NCBI GenBank assembly: GCA_963702955.1 | Contig: OY969774.1 | Span: 1,736,001-1,800,000, forward strand | DNA: 64,000 bases | Source of the DNA: VRUE01 sp963702955 | GTDB taxonomy: Bacteria; Actinomycetota; Thermoleophilia; Solirubrobacterales; 70-9 | Direction: 5' to 3' | In this document: one piece after another, positions 7,246 through 15,079 of the stretch | Layout: each line of letters starts with the position of its first letter | Numbering within the stretch: the stretch's first letter is position 1 | Program-made: the position numbers and the translations under genes | Notes under the pieces: model-generated | Database searches by the model: none | Told to the model about the DNA's origin: nothing | Seen by the model: the letters and a program-made list of their open reading frames with translations, nothing else

Positions 7246-8589
7246 TTGGAGGCGGGCGGCGAGACCGCGACCCGGCCGCGCCGCGGCGAGCTGCTCGATC
7301 TCGAGGTCGATTCGCTTGCCTTCGGCGGGCGCGGCGTCGCCCGAATCGGCGGCTTCGTCGTCTTCGTCGCCGGCGGCCTGCCCGGCGACCGCGTCCGGGC
7401 CGAGGTGACCAAGGCGAAGAGCCGCTTCGCCGAGGCGCGGGCGGTCGAGCTGCTGCAGGGCGGCGCCGACCGGGTCGCCAATCGCTGCTCCCACGAAGGC
7501 GAGCCCTGCCCGGGGGCGCCGTGGCAGGGCCTCGACTACGAGCGCCAGCTCGTCCACAAGCGCGACCAGGTCGACGAGGCGCTGCGGCGAATCGGCGGCC
7601 TCGACGGCTTCGAGCTGGAGGAGATCGAGCCGGCGCTGGAACAGTGGCGCTACCGCAACAAGCTCGAATACTCCTGGGGGGTGCGCGAGGACGAGACGAT
7701 CCTCGGCTTCCACGCCCCGGGCCGCTGGGACCTGATCGTCGGCGTCGAGGACTGCCTGCTCGCCTCCGAGCGCGGCAACGCGGCACGCAACGAGGTGCGC
7801 GAATGGGCGCGCGCCGAGGCGGTGGCGCCGTTCGACCGCGCCGGCGGCAAGGGCGTCCTCTGCAACCTGGTTGTGCGCGAGGGCCGGCGCACCGGGCAGA
7901 TACAGACCCGACTCGTCACCACACCGTCGCGCTTCCCGAAGCCGCCCGTCAACCTGCACACCGTGATCGAGCCGGGGGCCGGCAGCAGCGACGGCCCGAC
8001 CGGCGCGCTCGGCGAGGAGACGCTTCACGAGAAGCTCTGCGGCCTCGACTTCGAGATCTCCCACAACGCCTTCTTCCAGACCAACACCGAGATGGCCGAG
8101 CGGCTCTACGGGGTCGCCGCCGAGTTCGCGGCGCTGAGCGGCGGCGAGCGGCTCTTCGACCTCTACTGCGGGATCGGCACGATCGGCCTGACGATGGCCT
8201 CCCGCGCCAGCGAGGTCTGGGGACTGGAGCTGGTCCCGCAGGCGATCGCCGACGCCGAGCGCAACGCCGAGCGCAACGGGATCGCCAACGCCCGCTTCCT
8301 CGCCGGCAGCGCCCGCACCGGGCTGCGGCCGCTGGTCGAGCGGGCCGGCAAGCCCGACGTCGTCCTGCTCGACCCGCCCCGCGCCGGCCTCTCGCAGAAG
8401 ATCGTCCGGCGGGTGCTCGAGTGCGAGGCGAAACGGATCGTCTACGTCTCCTGCAACCCGACCACGCTCGCTCCGAACGCGGCGCAGATGGTCGAGGCCG
8501 GCTATAGGCTCACACGCGTGCGACCGGTCAACATGTTTCCCCAGACGCCCCACATCGAGTGCGTCGCGCTGCTGGAGAAGGCGGCGTGA
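7246..8589 (+). CDS. TRAM-domain class I RNA (uracil-5-)methyltransferase, RlmD/RumA family
   Basis: 447 aa. The N-terminal TRAM RNA-binding domain (about 13-72) is followed by a RumA-type SAM methyltransferase with DLYCGIGTIGLTMA and catalytic Cys in VSCNPTTLAPNA. It probably methylates a uridine in rRNA or tRNA. RlmD normally holds a [4Fe-4S] cluster with four Cys (C-x5-C-GG-C plus one downstream); here the corresponding stretch CSHEGEPCPGAPWQ has only two, so the cluster is probably absent. The start is TTG one base after the previous stop (no better start in frame). Its stop overlaps the next gene by 4 nt. Confidence 0.85.
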   Translation: MEAGGETATRPRRGELLDLEVDSLAFGGRGVARIGGFVVFVAGGLPGDRVRAEVTKAKSRFAEARAVELLQGGADRVANRCSHEGEPCPGAPWQGLDYERQLVHKRDQVDEALRRIGGLDGFELEEIEPALEQWRYRNKLEYSWGVREDETILGFHAPGRWDLIVGVEDCLLASERGNAARNEVREWARAEAVAPFDRAGGKGVLCNLVVREGRRTGQIQTRLVTTPSRFPKPPVNLHTVIEPGAGSSDGPTGALGEETLHEKLCGLDFEISHNAFFQTNTEMAERLYGVAAEFAALSGGERLFDLYCGIGTIGLTMASRASEVWGLELVPQAIADAERNAERNGIANARFLAGSARTGLRPLVERAGKPDVVLLDPPRAGLSQKIVRRVLECEAKRIVYVSCNPTTLAPNAAQMVEAGYRLTRVRPVNMFPQTPHIECVALLEKAA

Positions 8590-9362
8590 GCCGCGGCTTC
8601 GGCGTCGCGGCGGGGCTCGACCCCGAGGTCGCGCAACCGCTCGCCGCCCGCTGTGCCGAACTCGGCTACGACTCGGTCTGGTCGAACGACCATCCCGGCG
8701 CCAAAGGGCTGGAGACGCTGGCCGAGTTCGCCGCCGCGGCCCCCGCGGTAGACCTCGGCGTCGCCGTGATCGCCCTCGACCGCACCCCGGCCGAGCAGAT
8801 CGCCGCCGACCTCGAGGCGACCGGCCTCGAGCCGGCCCGGCTCTGGCTCGGCGTCGGCGCCGGCTTCTCGGAGAAGCCGCTGACGAAGATGCGCGAGTCG
8901 CTGCCGGAGCTGCGCGAGCGGCTGCCCGGCGTTCGCATCGTGCTCGCCGCGATGGGCCCGAAGATGTGCGCCCTCGCCGGGGCCTCCTACGACGGCGTCT
9001 TCTTCAACTGGATGACCCCCGAGTTCGCCGCCCGCGCCCGCCTCCAGGTCGAGGCCGGCGCGAAGGAGGCCGGCCGCGAGACCCCACCGGTCCTCGGCTA
9101 CGTCCGCACCGCCGTCGGCCCCGACGCGGCAGAGCGCCTCGCCAAGGAGGAGTCCTTCTACCGCGACCTCCACGCCGGCTACCGCAACCACTTCGACCGC
9201 CAAGCCGAGCCCGAGGGCACCGTGGGCGTAGCCGCCCCCGACGCCGACGTGGCCCAAAAGTCCCTAGCCGCCTACACGGCCCTGGACACGATCGTCGTCA
9301 GGGGTCTCGCAAGCGCCAAGGTAGACCCGATGCTCGCCCTGGCCGAGGCCGCCGCTCCCTAA
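8586..9362 (+). CDS. Luciferase-like (F420-type) oxidoreductase
   Basis: 258 aa protein of the LLM (bacterial luciferase-like) TIM-barrel family; in actinobacteria most members use coenzyme F420. Family landmarks are the N-terminal LAARCAELGYDSVWSNDH, WLGVGAGF in mid-protein, and VLAAMGPKM followed by AGASYDGVFFNWM. The substrate is unknown. The GTG start overlaps the upstream methyltransferase stop (GTGA). The 3-prime end overlaps the convergent UDG gene by 4 nt. No F420-synthesis gene is in the window, so cofactor use is by family analogy. Confidence 0.8.
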   Translation: MSRGFGVAAGLDPEVAQPLAARCAELGYDSVWSNDHPGAKGLETLAEFAAAAPAVDLGVAVIALDRTPAEQIAADLEATGLEPARLWLGVGAGFSEKPLTKMRESLPELRERLPGVRIVLAAMGPKMCALAGASYDGVFFNWMTPEFAARARLQVEAGAKEAGRETPPVLGYVRTAVGPDAAERLAKEESFYRDLHAGYRNHFDRQAEPEGTVGVAAPDADVAQKSLAAYTALDTIVVRGLASAKVDPMLALAEAAAP

Positions 9363-10021
9363 TACGGCGGCAGGTCCTCGTACCAGTCGCCGAGCATCCG
9401 GAAGGAGCGCCAGAAGCGCTGCTTGGCGCTCTCTTCGTCGAGCGAGTCGTCGATGTCGGGCGTGTAGAGAGCGTCGATCGTCGGCGTGAAGGCCTGGATC
9501 TCGCCGGCCCGCGGCTCGACCGGGCGCGAGAGCGGCACCTCGAGCTGGTTGAGGACGCGCAGCGCCGGCTCGCCCATGATGACGACGATCTTCGGCTGCA
9601 CGACCGCCAGCTCGGTGACCAGCCGCCGCACGCACTCCTCGGCGGCGAGGTCGGGCTCGGCGATCGGGCACTTGACGCAGAGCGTGCCGTAGACGACCAG
9701 CGGATCGATCCCCAGCCGCTTGAAGCTTTTCATCAGCGCGTTGCCGGCGCGGCCGTAGAAGGCGACCCCCTCTTCGATCTCGGCGACGCCGGGGGCGTGC
9801 TTGACCATAAAGACGTCGGCCTGCGGGTGGCCCGAGCCCAGCACCGGCATCAGCTTGCCGCGCGGGCAGTGCGGGCACTCCTGCAGCTCGTGGTTGAGCT
9901 GGTTGAGCTCGCGGATCGCCCGCTCCAGGTACTTCTCTCTGATCTCGTCGTCGGTCGCGGGCACGCTTGCCGCTCTCTTTGACGAACCGGCCGCGCCTCC
10001 TTTCGCGCGAGCCTGCTGCAT
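9359..10021 (-). CDS. Uracil-DNA glycosylase family (Fe-S, family 4/5-like)
   Basis: 220 aa. After a basic N-terminus, the Fe-S UDG plan is visible: CPHC, then VKHAPGVAEIEEGVAFYGRA (family GEAPGxxED...GRAG), then LCVKCP and EEC supplying further Cys ligands. The family removes uracil from DNA. Motif I is altered (Lys-His for Gly-Glu) and the C-terminal HPS motif is not visible, FTPTIDALYTPD taking its place, so substrate range or activity may differ. The ATG overlaps the stop of the upstream PHP gene (TGATG). Confidence 0.72.
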   Translation of the reverse strand: MQQARAKGGAAGSSKRAASVPATDDEIREKYLERAIRELNQLNHELQECPHCPRGKLMPVLGSGHPQADVFMVKHAPGVAEIEEGVAFYGRAGNALMKSFKRLGIDPLVVYGTLCVKCPIAEPDLAAEECVRRLVTELAVVQPKIVVIMGEPALRVLNQLEVPLSRPVEPRAGEIQAFTPTIDALYTPDIDDSLDEESAKQRFWRSFRMLGDWYEDLPPY

Positions 10022-11301
10022 CAGCTCTTGCTCGCCGGACGCCGCTTCTTGCGGGGTCTTCCGCCCCGCACCGGCTTGGCGTCGGGGACGCTGCGCTTCG
10101 GCGCCTTCGGCCGTCCCGCCGTCTGCAGCAGCTTCAGCGCCTGCACGTAGACGAGGTTCTTGTGCTTGCGGGTGATGTCGGCGTCGCGCATCGCCTCGAG
10201 GAACTCGGCCGGCCCGTCGAAGTCGTGGATCCGCACCCGCACGCTGCCCAGCCCCTGGGCGACGTGGCTGTCGGAGCCGGCCCCCGGCACGATCCGGTAC
10301 TTGCGGGCGAAGCGCTCGGCCTCCTCGTTGAAGGCGGTCAGCGCGACCCGCGGATTGAAGACCTCGAGCACGTCGATCTCCTCGACGATGTCGAGCAGGT
10401 GCTCGTAGTCGGGCACCGAGTGGAAGCGGTCGAACGGGTGCGGCACGTAGACGAGGCCGTTCTGCGCTCGGATCGCGGCGATCGTCTCCGCCATCGTCAG
10501 CCCGCGCGGGATCTTCTCCTCGAGGAAGAGGCCGATCACCTCGCCCTGCTCGGCGGTCTTCACCTCCTCGGCGACGATCACCTCGATGTCGCCCATCTCG
10601 GCGGCGATCCGGCGCGCCTCCAGCGCCCCGGAGACCTCGTTGTGGTCGGTGATCGCGATCGCCCCGAGGCCGCGGTCGCGGGCGGTCTCGAGCAGCACCT
10701 CGACCGGGGTCGCGCAGTCGGGCGAGTGGTCGGTGTGCATGTGCAGGTCGACCTCGATCAACGGCCGCGCGGCGATCCGCTCGCGCACCGCGGGGTCGCC
10801 GGTCGGGTCCTGGCGGCGCGCCAGCAGCCGCCGGTAGATCGCCTCGAACTCGGCCGCGACCGCCGCCCACTCGCGCTCCTTCCCGGCCGGCGCGACCAGC
10901 TCGTAGGGCCCGGGGAAGTAGCGCTCGAGCAGCTCGCCGGTCGCCGGCGAGGTGACCGTGCGGGCGTCGAGGCGGCCAAAGAAGATCTCGACCAGCGGCC
11001 GCGCCACCTGGGTCGAGAGCACCCGCTCCTGCGGTTTGTGGAAGCTGGCGACGTTGAGCGAGTGCGAGTGGCGCAGCGCCGCCGAGGAGATGCTCGGGGC
11101 GAACGGCTCGTGCACGTGGACGATGTCGAAGTCGGTCCGCGCGAGCAGCCGCTTCGCCGGGTCGCCGGTGGCGATCCGCTGCACCTCGTGGCCGCGCCCT
11201 TCGAGCTCCTCGGAAACCCGGTCGACGAACTCGTCGACCGGACCTCGGACGCCCCTGCGCCGGGGCGCGACCTGGGCGATCGAGAGTGGCGCGCCCGGCA
11301 C
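10021..11301 (-). CDS. Fusion of a truncated GT4 N-domain with a PHP phosphoesterase
   Basis: 426 aa. Residues 1-140 match the N-terminal Rossmann half of GT-B (GT4) glycosyltransferases: SIAQVAPRRRGVRGP, FDIVHVHEPFAPSISSAAL, NVASFHKPQERVL, FFGRLDARTVTSPAT. The nucleotide-sugar-binding C-domain is missing; only its terminal helix (WAAVAAEFEAIYRRLLARR) remains. A PHP domain follows, with metal motifs HMHTDHS, ITDHNE, VPHPFDRFHS and GSDSH. The PHP part is probably an active metallophosphoesterase; the GT part cannot be an ordinary transferase. Start taken as GTG; a CTG three codons upstream overlaps the ino1 stop. Confidence 0.75.
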   Translation of the reverse strand: MPGAPLSIAQVAPRRRGVRGPVDEFVDRVSEELEGRGHEVQRIATGDPAKRLLARTDFDIVHVHEPFAPSISSAALRHSHSLNVASFHKPQERVLSTQVARPLVEIFFGRLDARTVTSPATGELLERYFPGPYELVAPAGKEREWAAVAAEFEAIYRRLLARRQDPTGDPAVRERIAARPLIEVDLHMHTDHSPDCATPVEVLLETARDRGLGAIAITDHNEVSGALEARRIAAEMGDIEVIVAEEVKTAEQGEVIGLFLEEKIPRGLTMAETIAAIRAQNGLVYVPHPFDRFHSVPDYEHLLDIVEEIDVLEVFNPRVALTAFNEEAERFARKYRIVPGAGSDSHVAQGLGSVRVRIHDFDGPAEFLEAMRDADITRKHKNLVYVQALKLLQTAGRPKAPKRSVPDAKPVRGGRPRKKRRPASKS

Positions 11302-11309
11302 GGCCTGGC

Positions 11310-12467
11310 TCAGGCCGAGACCTTCGTCCCGCTCGGCGCCGGGCTCTTGCCGCGCGCGTTGGCGGCGATGAACTCCTCGGTCTTCTCGCGCGCCTCGTCG
11401 TCGGGCCGCTGGCTGTGCGGCGACTTCATCAGGTAGCTCGACGGTCCGTCGAGCTGCCCGGCGATGCCGTTGTTGAGCGCCAGCTTGACGATCCGCACCG
11501 CGTCGATCACGACCCCGGCCGAGTTCGGCGAGTCCCAGACCTCGAGCTTCAGCTCGACGTTGAGCGGCACGTCGCCGAAGGCTTTGCCCTCGAGGCGGAT
11601 GTGCGCCCACTTACGATCGGTAAGCCAGGGGACGTAGTCGGAGGGGCCGACGTGGACGTCCTCGGCGGGCAGCTCGTGGCCCATGATCGAGGTGACCGCG
11701 TTGGTCTTCGAGATCTTCTTCGAGTCGAGCCGCTCGCGCTCGAGCATGTTGTAGAAGTCCATGTTGCCGCCGACGTTGAGCTGCGAGGTGCGCTCCATCC
11801 GCACGCCGCGGTCGTGGAAGAGGCGGGCGAGCTGGCGGTGGACGATCGTCGCCCCGACCTGCGACTTGATGTCGTCGCCGACGATCGGCAGGCCGGCCTC
11901 GGTGAAGCGCTTGTCCCAGTAGTCCTCGCGGGCGATGAAGACCGGCAGGCAGTTGACGAAGCCGACGCCGGCCTTGAGCGCCTGCTCGACGTACCACTTG
12001 GTCGCCTGCTCGGAGCCGACCGGCAGGTAGCAGACCAGCACGTCGGCCTTGGTCTGCTTGAGGATGCCGACGATGTCGGCGGTCTCCCCCGGCGCTTTGA
12101 CGATCTTCTCTTTGAGATACTTGCCGAGGCCGTCGTGGGTCATCCCGCGCTCGACCTTGACGCCCAGCTGCGGCACCTCGGCGAACTTGATCGTGTTGTT
12201 CTGGCCGGACCAGATCGCCTCGGAGAGGTCCTTGCCGACCTTCTCGGCGTCGATGTCGAAGGCGGCGACGAACTCGACGTCGCGGACGTGGTAGCCGCCG
12301 AGGTCGACGTGCATCAGGCCGGGGACTTCCTCGGAGGGGTCGGCGTCCTTGTAGTACTGGATGCCCTGGATGAAGGAGTTGGCGCAGTTGCCGACGCCGA
12401 CTATCGCGACGCGGACCTTGTCGTCGGTCTGGACAGATCCGTTGCTGCCGTTGGTCTCACTCATCAA
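11310..12467 (-). CDS. ino1: myo-inositol-1-phosphate synthase
   Basis: Converts glucose-6-phosphate to inositol-1-phosphate (NAD-dependent, cytosolic), the first step to phosphatidylinositol and inositol thiols in actinobacteria. 385 aa, the actinobacterial length. The NAD motif is GVGNCANS (24-31); other family segments are VDLGGY, VCYLPVGSEQATKWY, VGDDIKSQVGATIVHR, TSQLNVGGNMDFYNM and SKTNAVTS. The next gene in order of transcription is the GT4/PHP fusion; the genes upstream are the CDP-alcohol phosphotransferase and PAP2 protein, consistent with an inositol-lipid cluster. Confidence 0.95.
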   Translation of the reverse strand: MMSETNGSNGSVQTDDKVRVAIVGVGNCANSFIQGIQYYKDADPSEEVPGLMHVDLGGYHVRDVEFVAAFDIDAEKVGKDLSEAIWSGQNNTIKFAEVPQLGVKVERGMTHDGLGKYLKEKIVKAPGETADIVGILKQTKADVLVCYLPVGSEQATKWYVEQALKAGVGFVNCLPVFIAREDYWDKRFTEAGLPIVGDDIKSQVGATIVHRQLARLFHDRGVRMERTSQLNVGGNMDFYNMLERERLDSKKISKTNAVTSIMGHELPAEDVHVGPSDYVPWLTDRKWAHIRLEGKAFGDVPLNVELKLEVWDSPNSAGVVIDAVRIVKLALNNGIAGQLDGPSSYLMKSPHSQRPDDEAREKTEEFIAANARGKSPAPSGTKVSA

Positions 12468-12525
12468 GCTCTAAGTCCTCTCTCGATCTGGCTGACTGGC
12501 AAAGCAAACCCGCGGCCCCGGCCGG

Positions 12526-13173
12526 TTACAGGCCGTTCGGCCCGCGGGCCTCTCTGGATAGCTCGTTCCGGACGTGCCATACACGCTGGATCGTGGTGAC
12601 GATGGTCAGCGCCGCGATCACGTAGACCGCCGGCGCCAGCAACTCGAAATCGCCGAGCCCGGCGCCTTTGGCGAAGACCAAGCCCACCGAGAGTATGACT
12701 ACCCGCACGGGGCGCGTCGCCAACCCGACCTTGCACTCGACGCCGAGCGCCTCGGCGCGCGCCCGCGTGTAGGAGACCATCAGCGAGCCGAGCACGGCGA
12801 CGACGCACATCGCGGCGGCGAAGTCGTCGCCGGTGGCGGCGAAGTAGCCGGCGACCGCGGCGAGCACGATCCCCTCCTCGATCCGGTCCAGGGTCGAGTC
12901 GAGGAAAGCGCCGAACAGCGTCCCCTTGCCCGACATCCGCGAGTAACGGCCGTCCATCGTGTCCATCACCGAGCCGAGGATGAAGGCGACGCCGGCGAGG
13001 GTGAAGAGCCGCTGGGTGACCAGGAAGGCGGCGATCAGGTTGCCGATCAGGCCGGCGATCGAGATCGCGTTCGGGGTCAGCCGAGACTCGATCAGGCGGT
13101 CGCGGGCGTAGCTGCGGAGCTCCTGCCCGTTGCGGCGACCGTTCGGGACCCGCGGAGGGGCCGACAAATCCAT
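12526..13173 (-). CDS. CDP-alcohol phosphatidyltransferase (PI-phosphate synthase-like)
   Basis: 215 aa integral membrane enzyme with about six helices. The CDP-alcohol signature D-x2-D-G-x2-A/S-R-x8-G-x3-D-x3-D is seen as DTMDGRYSR, then GAFLDSTLD. The family joins CDP-diacylglycerol to an alcohol phosphate. Because ino1 is next to it and homologous actinobacterial loci make phosphatidylinositol phosphate, inositol phosphate is the likely acceptor; glycerol phosphate (PgsA) remains possible. The ATG start at 13173 gives an N-terminus of usual length. It lies 29 bp downstream of the PAP2 gene. Confidence 0.87.
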   Translation of the reverse strand: MDLSAPPRVPNGRRNGQELRSYARDRLIESRLTPNAISIAGLIGNLIAAFLVTQRLFTLAGVAFILGSVMDTMDGRYSRMSGKGTLFGAFLDSTLDRIEEGIVLAAVAGYFAATGDDFAAAMCVVAVLGSLMVSYTRARAEALGVECKVGLATRPVRVVILSVGLVFAKGAGLGDFELLAPAVYVIAALTIVTTIQRVWHVRNELSREARGPNGL

Positions 13174-13202
13174 TGGCGTGAGGCTAGACGAAGAGGGTCC
13201 CT

Positions 13203-13982
13203 CTACGCCTCGGCCTCCTGCGGGGATGCGCTGCGCCAAGCCCAGGCCTCGGGGCGAGCTCGGGCCAGCAGCCGCTGGGCGATCAGAGCCGAGGCGACGG
13301 CGACCATCCAGCCGAGCCCGACGTCGAGCCAGTAGTGGTTGGCGGTGACGATCACGACCCAGGCGATCAGCAGCGGCCAGGCAGCCCAAAAGGCTTTCGG
13401 GAGCCAGTGGCGGCAGACCCGCACGCCGGTGCCGCCGATCATCAGCGCGAAGGCGCAGTGCATGCTCGGCACCGCGGCGAAGGGGTTGATGAAGATTTTC
13501 GCCAGGCTGGAGTCGTGGTTGACGTTGGAGAAGTCGGTGATCGTGTCGACGAAACCGTGTTCGGGGAACATCCGCGGCGGCGCGGTCGGGTAGAGCGTGT
13601 AGCCGACCAGCGCCAGGCCCATCGAGACGACGAACATGTTGCGGACGAAGTAGTAGGACTCGTTGCGGAATAGATAGAGCCAGACCAGAAAGCCCAGCGC
13701 GATCGAGAACTGCGCGTTGAGGTAGAGCTGGTTGGCGACGTCGATCAGCCAGTGCGCCGGCAGGAAGAAGGCCTGCAGCGACGGTTCGAAGAGGGTGTGC
13801 GTCGAGCGCTCGAAGTCGATCACCTGGCGGCCGTGGGCGATCGCCGTCGCCCGCTGCCCGTCGGCGATTCCGCGGACCAGCTCGTAGGCGACGTCGACCA
13901 TGACGAGGATGCCGAGCTGGCGTCCGGCGTCGCCCCAGCCCTGGGGCAACTTCGCCGTCAGCCGGTCGAAGAGACGAGACAT
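13203..13982 (-). CDS. PAP2-family membrane phosphatase/inositol phosphotransferase-like
   Basis: 259 aa with about six membrane helices and the split PAP2 active site: YPTAPPRM, then VPSMHCAFALMIG, then TANHYWLDV. This arrangement is typical of the PAP2_3 subgroup, which includes eukaryotic inositol phosphorylceramide synthases, rather than of soluble acid phosphatases. Its place beside a phosphatidylinositol-type synthase and ino1 supports a role in inositol-lipid head-group transfer or lipid dephosphorylation; the exact reaction is not determinable. It is transcribed with the CDP-alcohol transferase. Confidence 0.8.
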   Translation of the reverse strand: MSRLFDRLTAKLPQGWGDAGRQLGILVMVDVAYELVRGIADGQRATAIAHGRQVIDFERSTHTLFEPSLQAFFLPAHWLIDVANQLYLNAQFSIALGFLVWLYLFRNESYYFVRNMFVVSMGLALVGYTLYPTAPPRMFPEHGFVDTITDFSNVNHDSSLAKIFINPFAAVPSMHCAFALMIGGTGVRVCRHWLPKAFWAAWPLLIAWVVIVTANHYWLDVGLGWMVAVASALIAQRLLARARPEAWAWRSASPQEAEA

Positions 13983-14003
13983 CTCGCAATTGTAATCCTC
14001 CCG

Positions 14004-14825
14004 TTAACCGGAGACGAAGCTCGTAACCCGATCGATTGCCGCAGGATGGTCGATCCAGGGCCAGTGGCCGGCTCCTTCGAGGACCTCGAGCTCGGCGTCG
14101 GGGAGGGCATCGGCGTAGGCCTCGGCGAACCTGGCCGGCATGTACGGGTCGCGGTCTCCCCAGAGGACCAGCGCGGGGCAGGCGAGCTTGGCCAGATCCT
14201 TGCCGGCGGCGGCGAGGCGGTCGGGGTCGGCGTGGCGGTAGAGGACGAGGGTGGCGTCGCGGGTGCCCTTGTCCCAGTGGCTCCAGACCATGTCGACGAA
14301 CTCGGGTGGCATCGCGCTGCGGTCTCCGCGCGCCTGCCGCATCGTCAGCGCCATCGAGGCCCGCGTCGTCGTCGCGTTGGCGATCTCCCCGAACGGGCGG
14401 CGGCGCCAGACCTGCGCCACCCAGTGCCAGCGGTAGCCGGGCAGCAGCGGCACGGCGTTGACGACGACCAGCTTCTCGACCAGCTCGGGCCGCCGCTGGG
14501 CGCCGATCAGCGCCAGGCTGCCCCAATCGTGGACGACCAGCTTGCGCCGGCCGACCCCCAGCTCGTCCAGGCAGCGTTCGAGGAAGGCCGAGAGCCCGTA
14601 CATCGAGTAGTCGAACCGCCGCGGGTCGGGCCGGGCCGACCGCCCCCACCCCGGCATGTCGATCGCCAGCGAGGGCCCGCCCCGCTCCATGAACGGCAGC
14701 CATTCCTCGCCATGGGTGGGATTGCCGTGGAAGTAGACGGTCGGGGTCCCCTCCCCCGGCACCCGCCGGTAGAAGACCCGCACCCCGTCCATCGCCAGCT
14801 CGAGCTCTTCGACCGCGCCCGCCAT
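14004..14825 (-). CDS. Alpha/beta hydrolase, haloalkane dehalogenase/epoxide hydrolase-like
   Basis: 273 aa. The oxyanion segment is YFHGNPTHGEEW (33-36 HGNP, the haloalkane-dehalogenase form with halide-binding Asn). The nucleophile elbow is VVHDWGSLALIG, giving Asp-100 followed by Trp, again as in dehalogenases and epoxide hydrolases rather than Ser-hydrolases. The catalytic acid is in LWGDRDPYMP and the His in GAGHWPWID. All three catalytic residues are present. The gene is the first of the minus-strand run; its promoter region runs into the left end of the IS110 element, so its expression may be affected. Confidence 0.82.
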   Translation of the reverse strand: MAGAVEELELAMDGVRVFYRRVPGEGTPTVYFHGNPTHGEEWLPFMERGGPSLAIDMPGWGRSARPDPRRFDYSMYGLSAFLERCLDELGVGRRKLVVHDWGSLALIGAQRRPELVEKLVVVNAVPLLPGYRWHWVAQVWRRRPFGEIANATTTRASMALTMRQARGDRSAMPPEFVDMVWSHWDKGTRDATLVLYRHADPDRLAAAGKDLAKLACPALVLWGDRDPYMPARFAEAYADALPDAELEVLEGAGHWPWIDHPAAIDRVTSFVSG

Positions 14826-14857
14826 CGACCGAACCTTATGGGCGTGCCCGCTGAATA

Positions 14858-15079
14858 GGGTCTGCGTAACTGTCAACGTCGACCCCAAGGTCGGCGGCAG
14901 CGTCCGACCCGGTCGGTTGGTTCTCGGGCAGACGGCGAGCTGACTCCTAGCGTCGTTGTCGGCCCGGAGGGCCGACTTGCATCCGTTGTGTCGCTCGCCG
15001 CCCCCCGAGGATCTCCGACGTGACTTCATAGGAGCGTGGCATCGCCCCAAGTTAGGTCTGTCCGACGGAGGTCCGTCCA
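14858..15079 (+). ncRNA. Candidate IS110 bridge RNA in the left non-coding end
   Basis: This 220-nt stretch has strong pairing potential: GTCTGC (14860-14865) with GCAGAC (14928-14933); GGTCGG (14889-14894) with CCGACC (14904-14909); and a perfect 8-bp hairpin GTCGGCCC/GGGCCGAC (14958-14976, loop GGA). CATAGGAGC at 15027-15035, in the 3-prime part where donor loops lie in known bridge RNAs, is repeated at the element's right end (16202-16210), as a left donor guide would be. RNA boundaries and loops are inferred. Confidence 0.45.
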
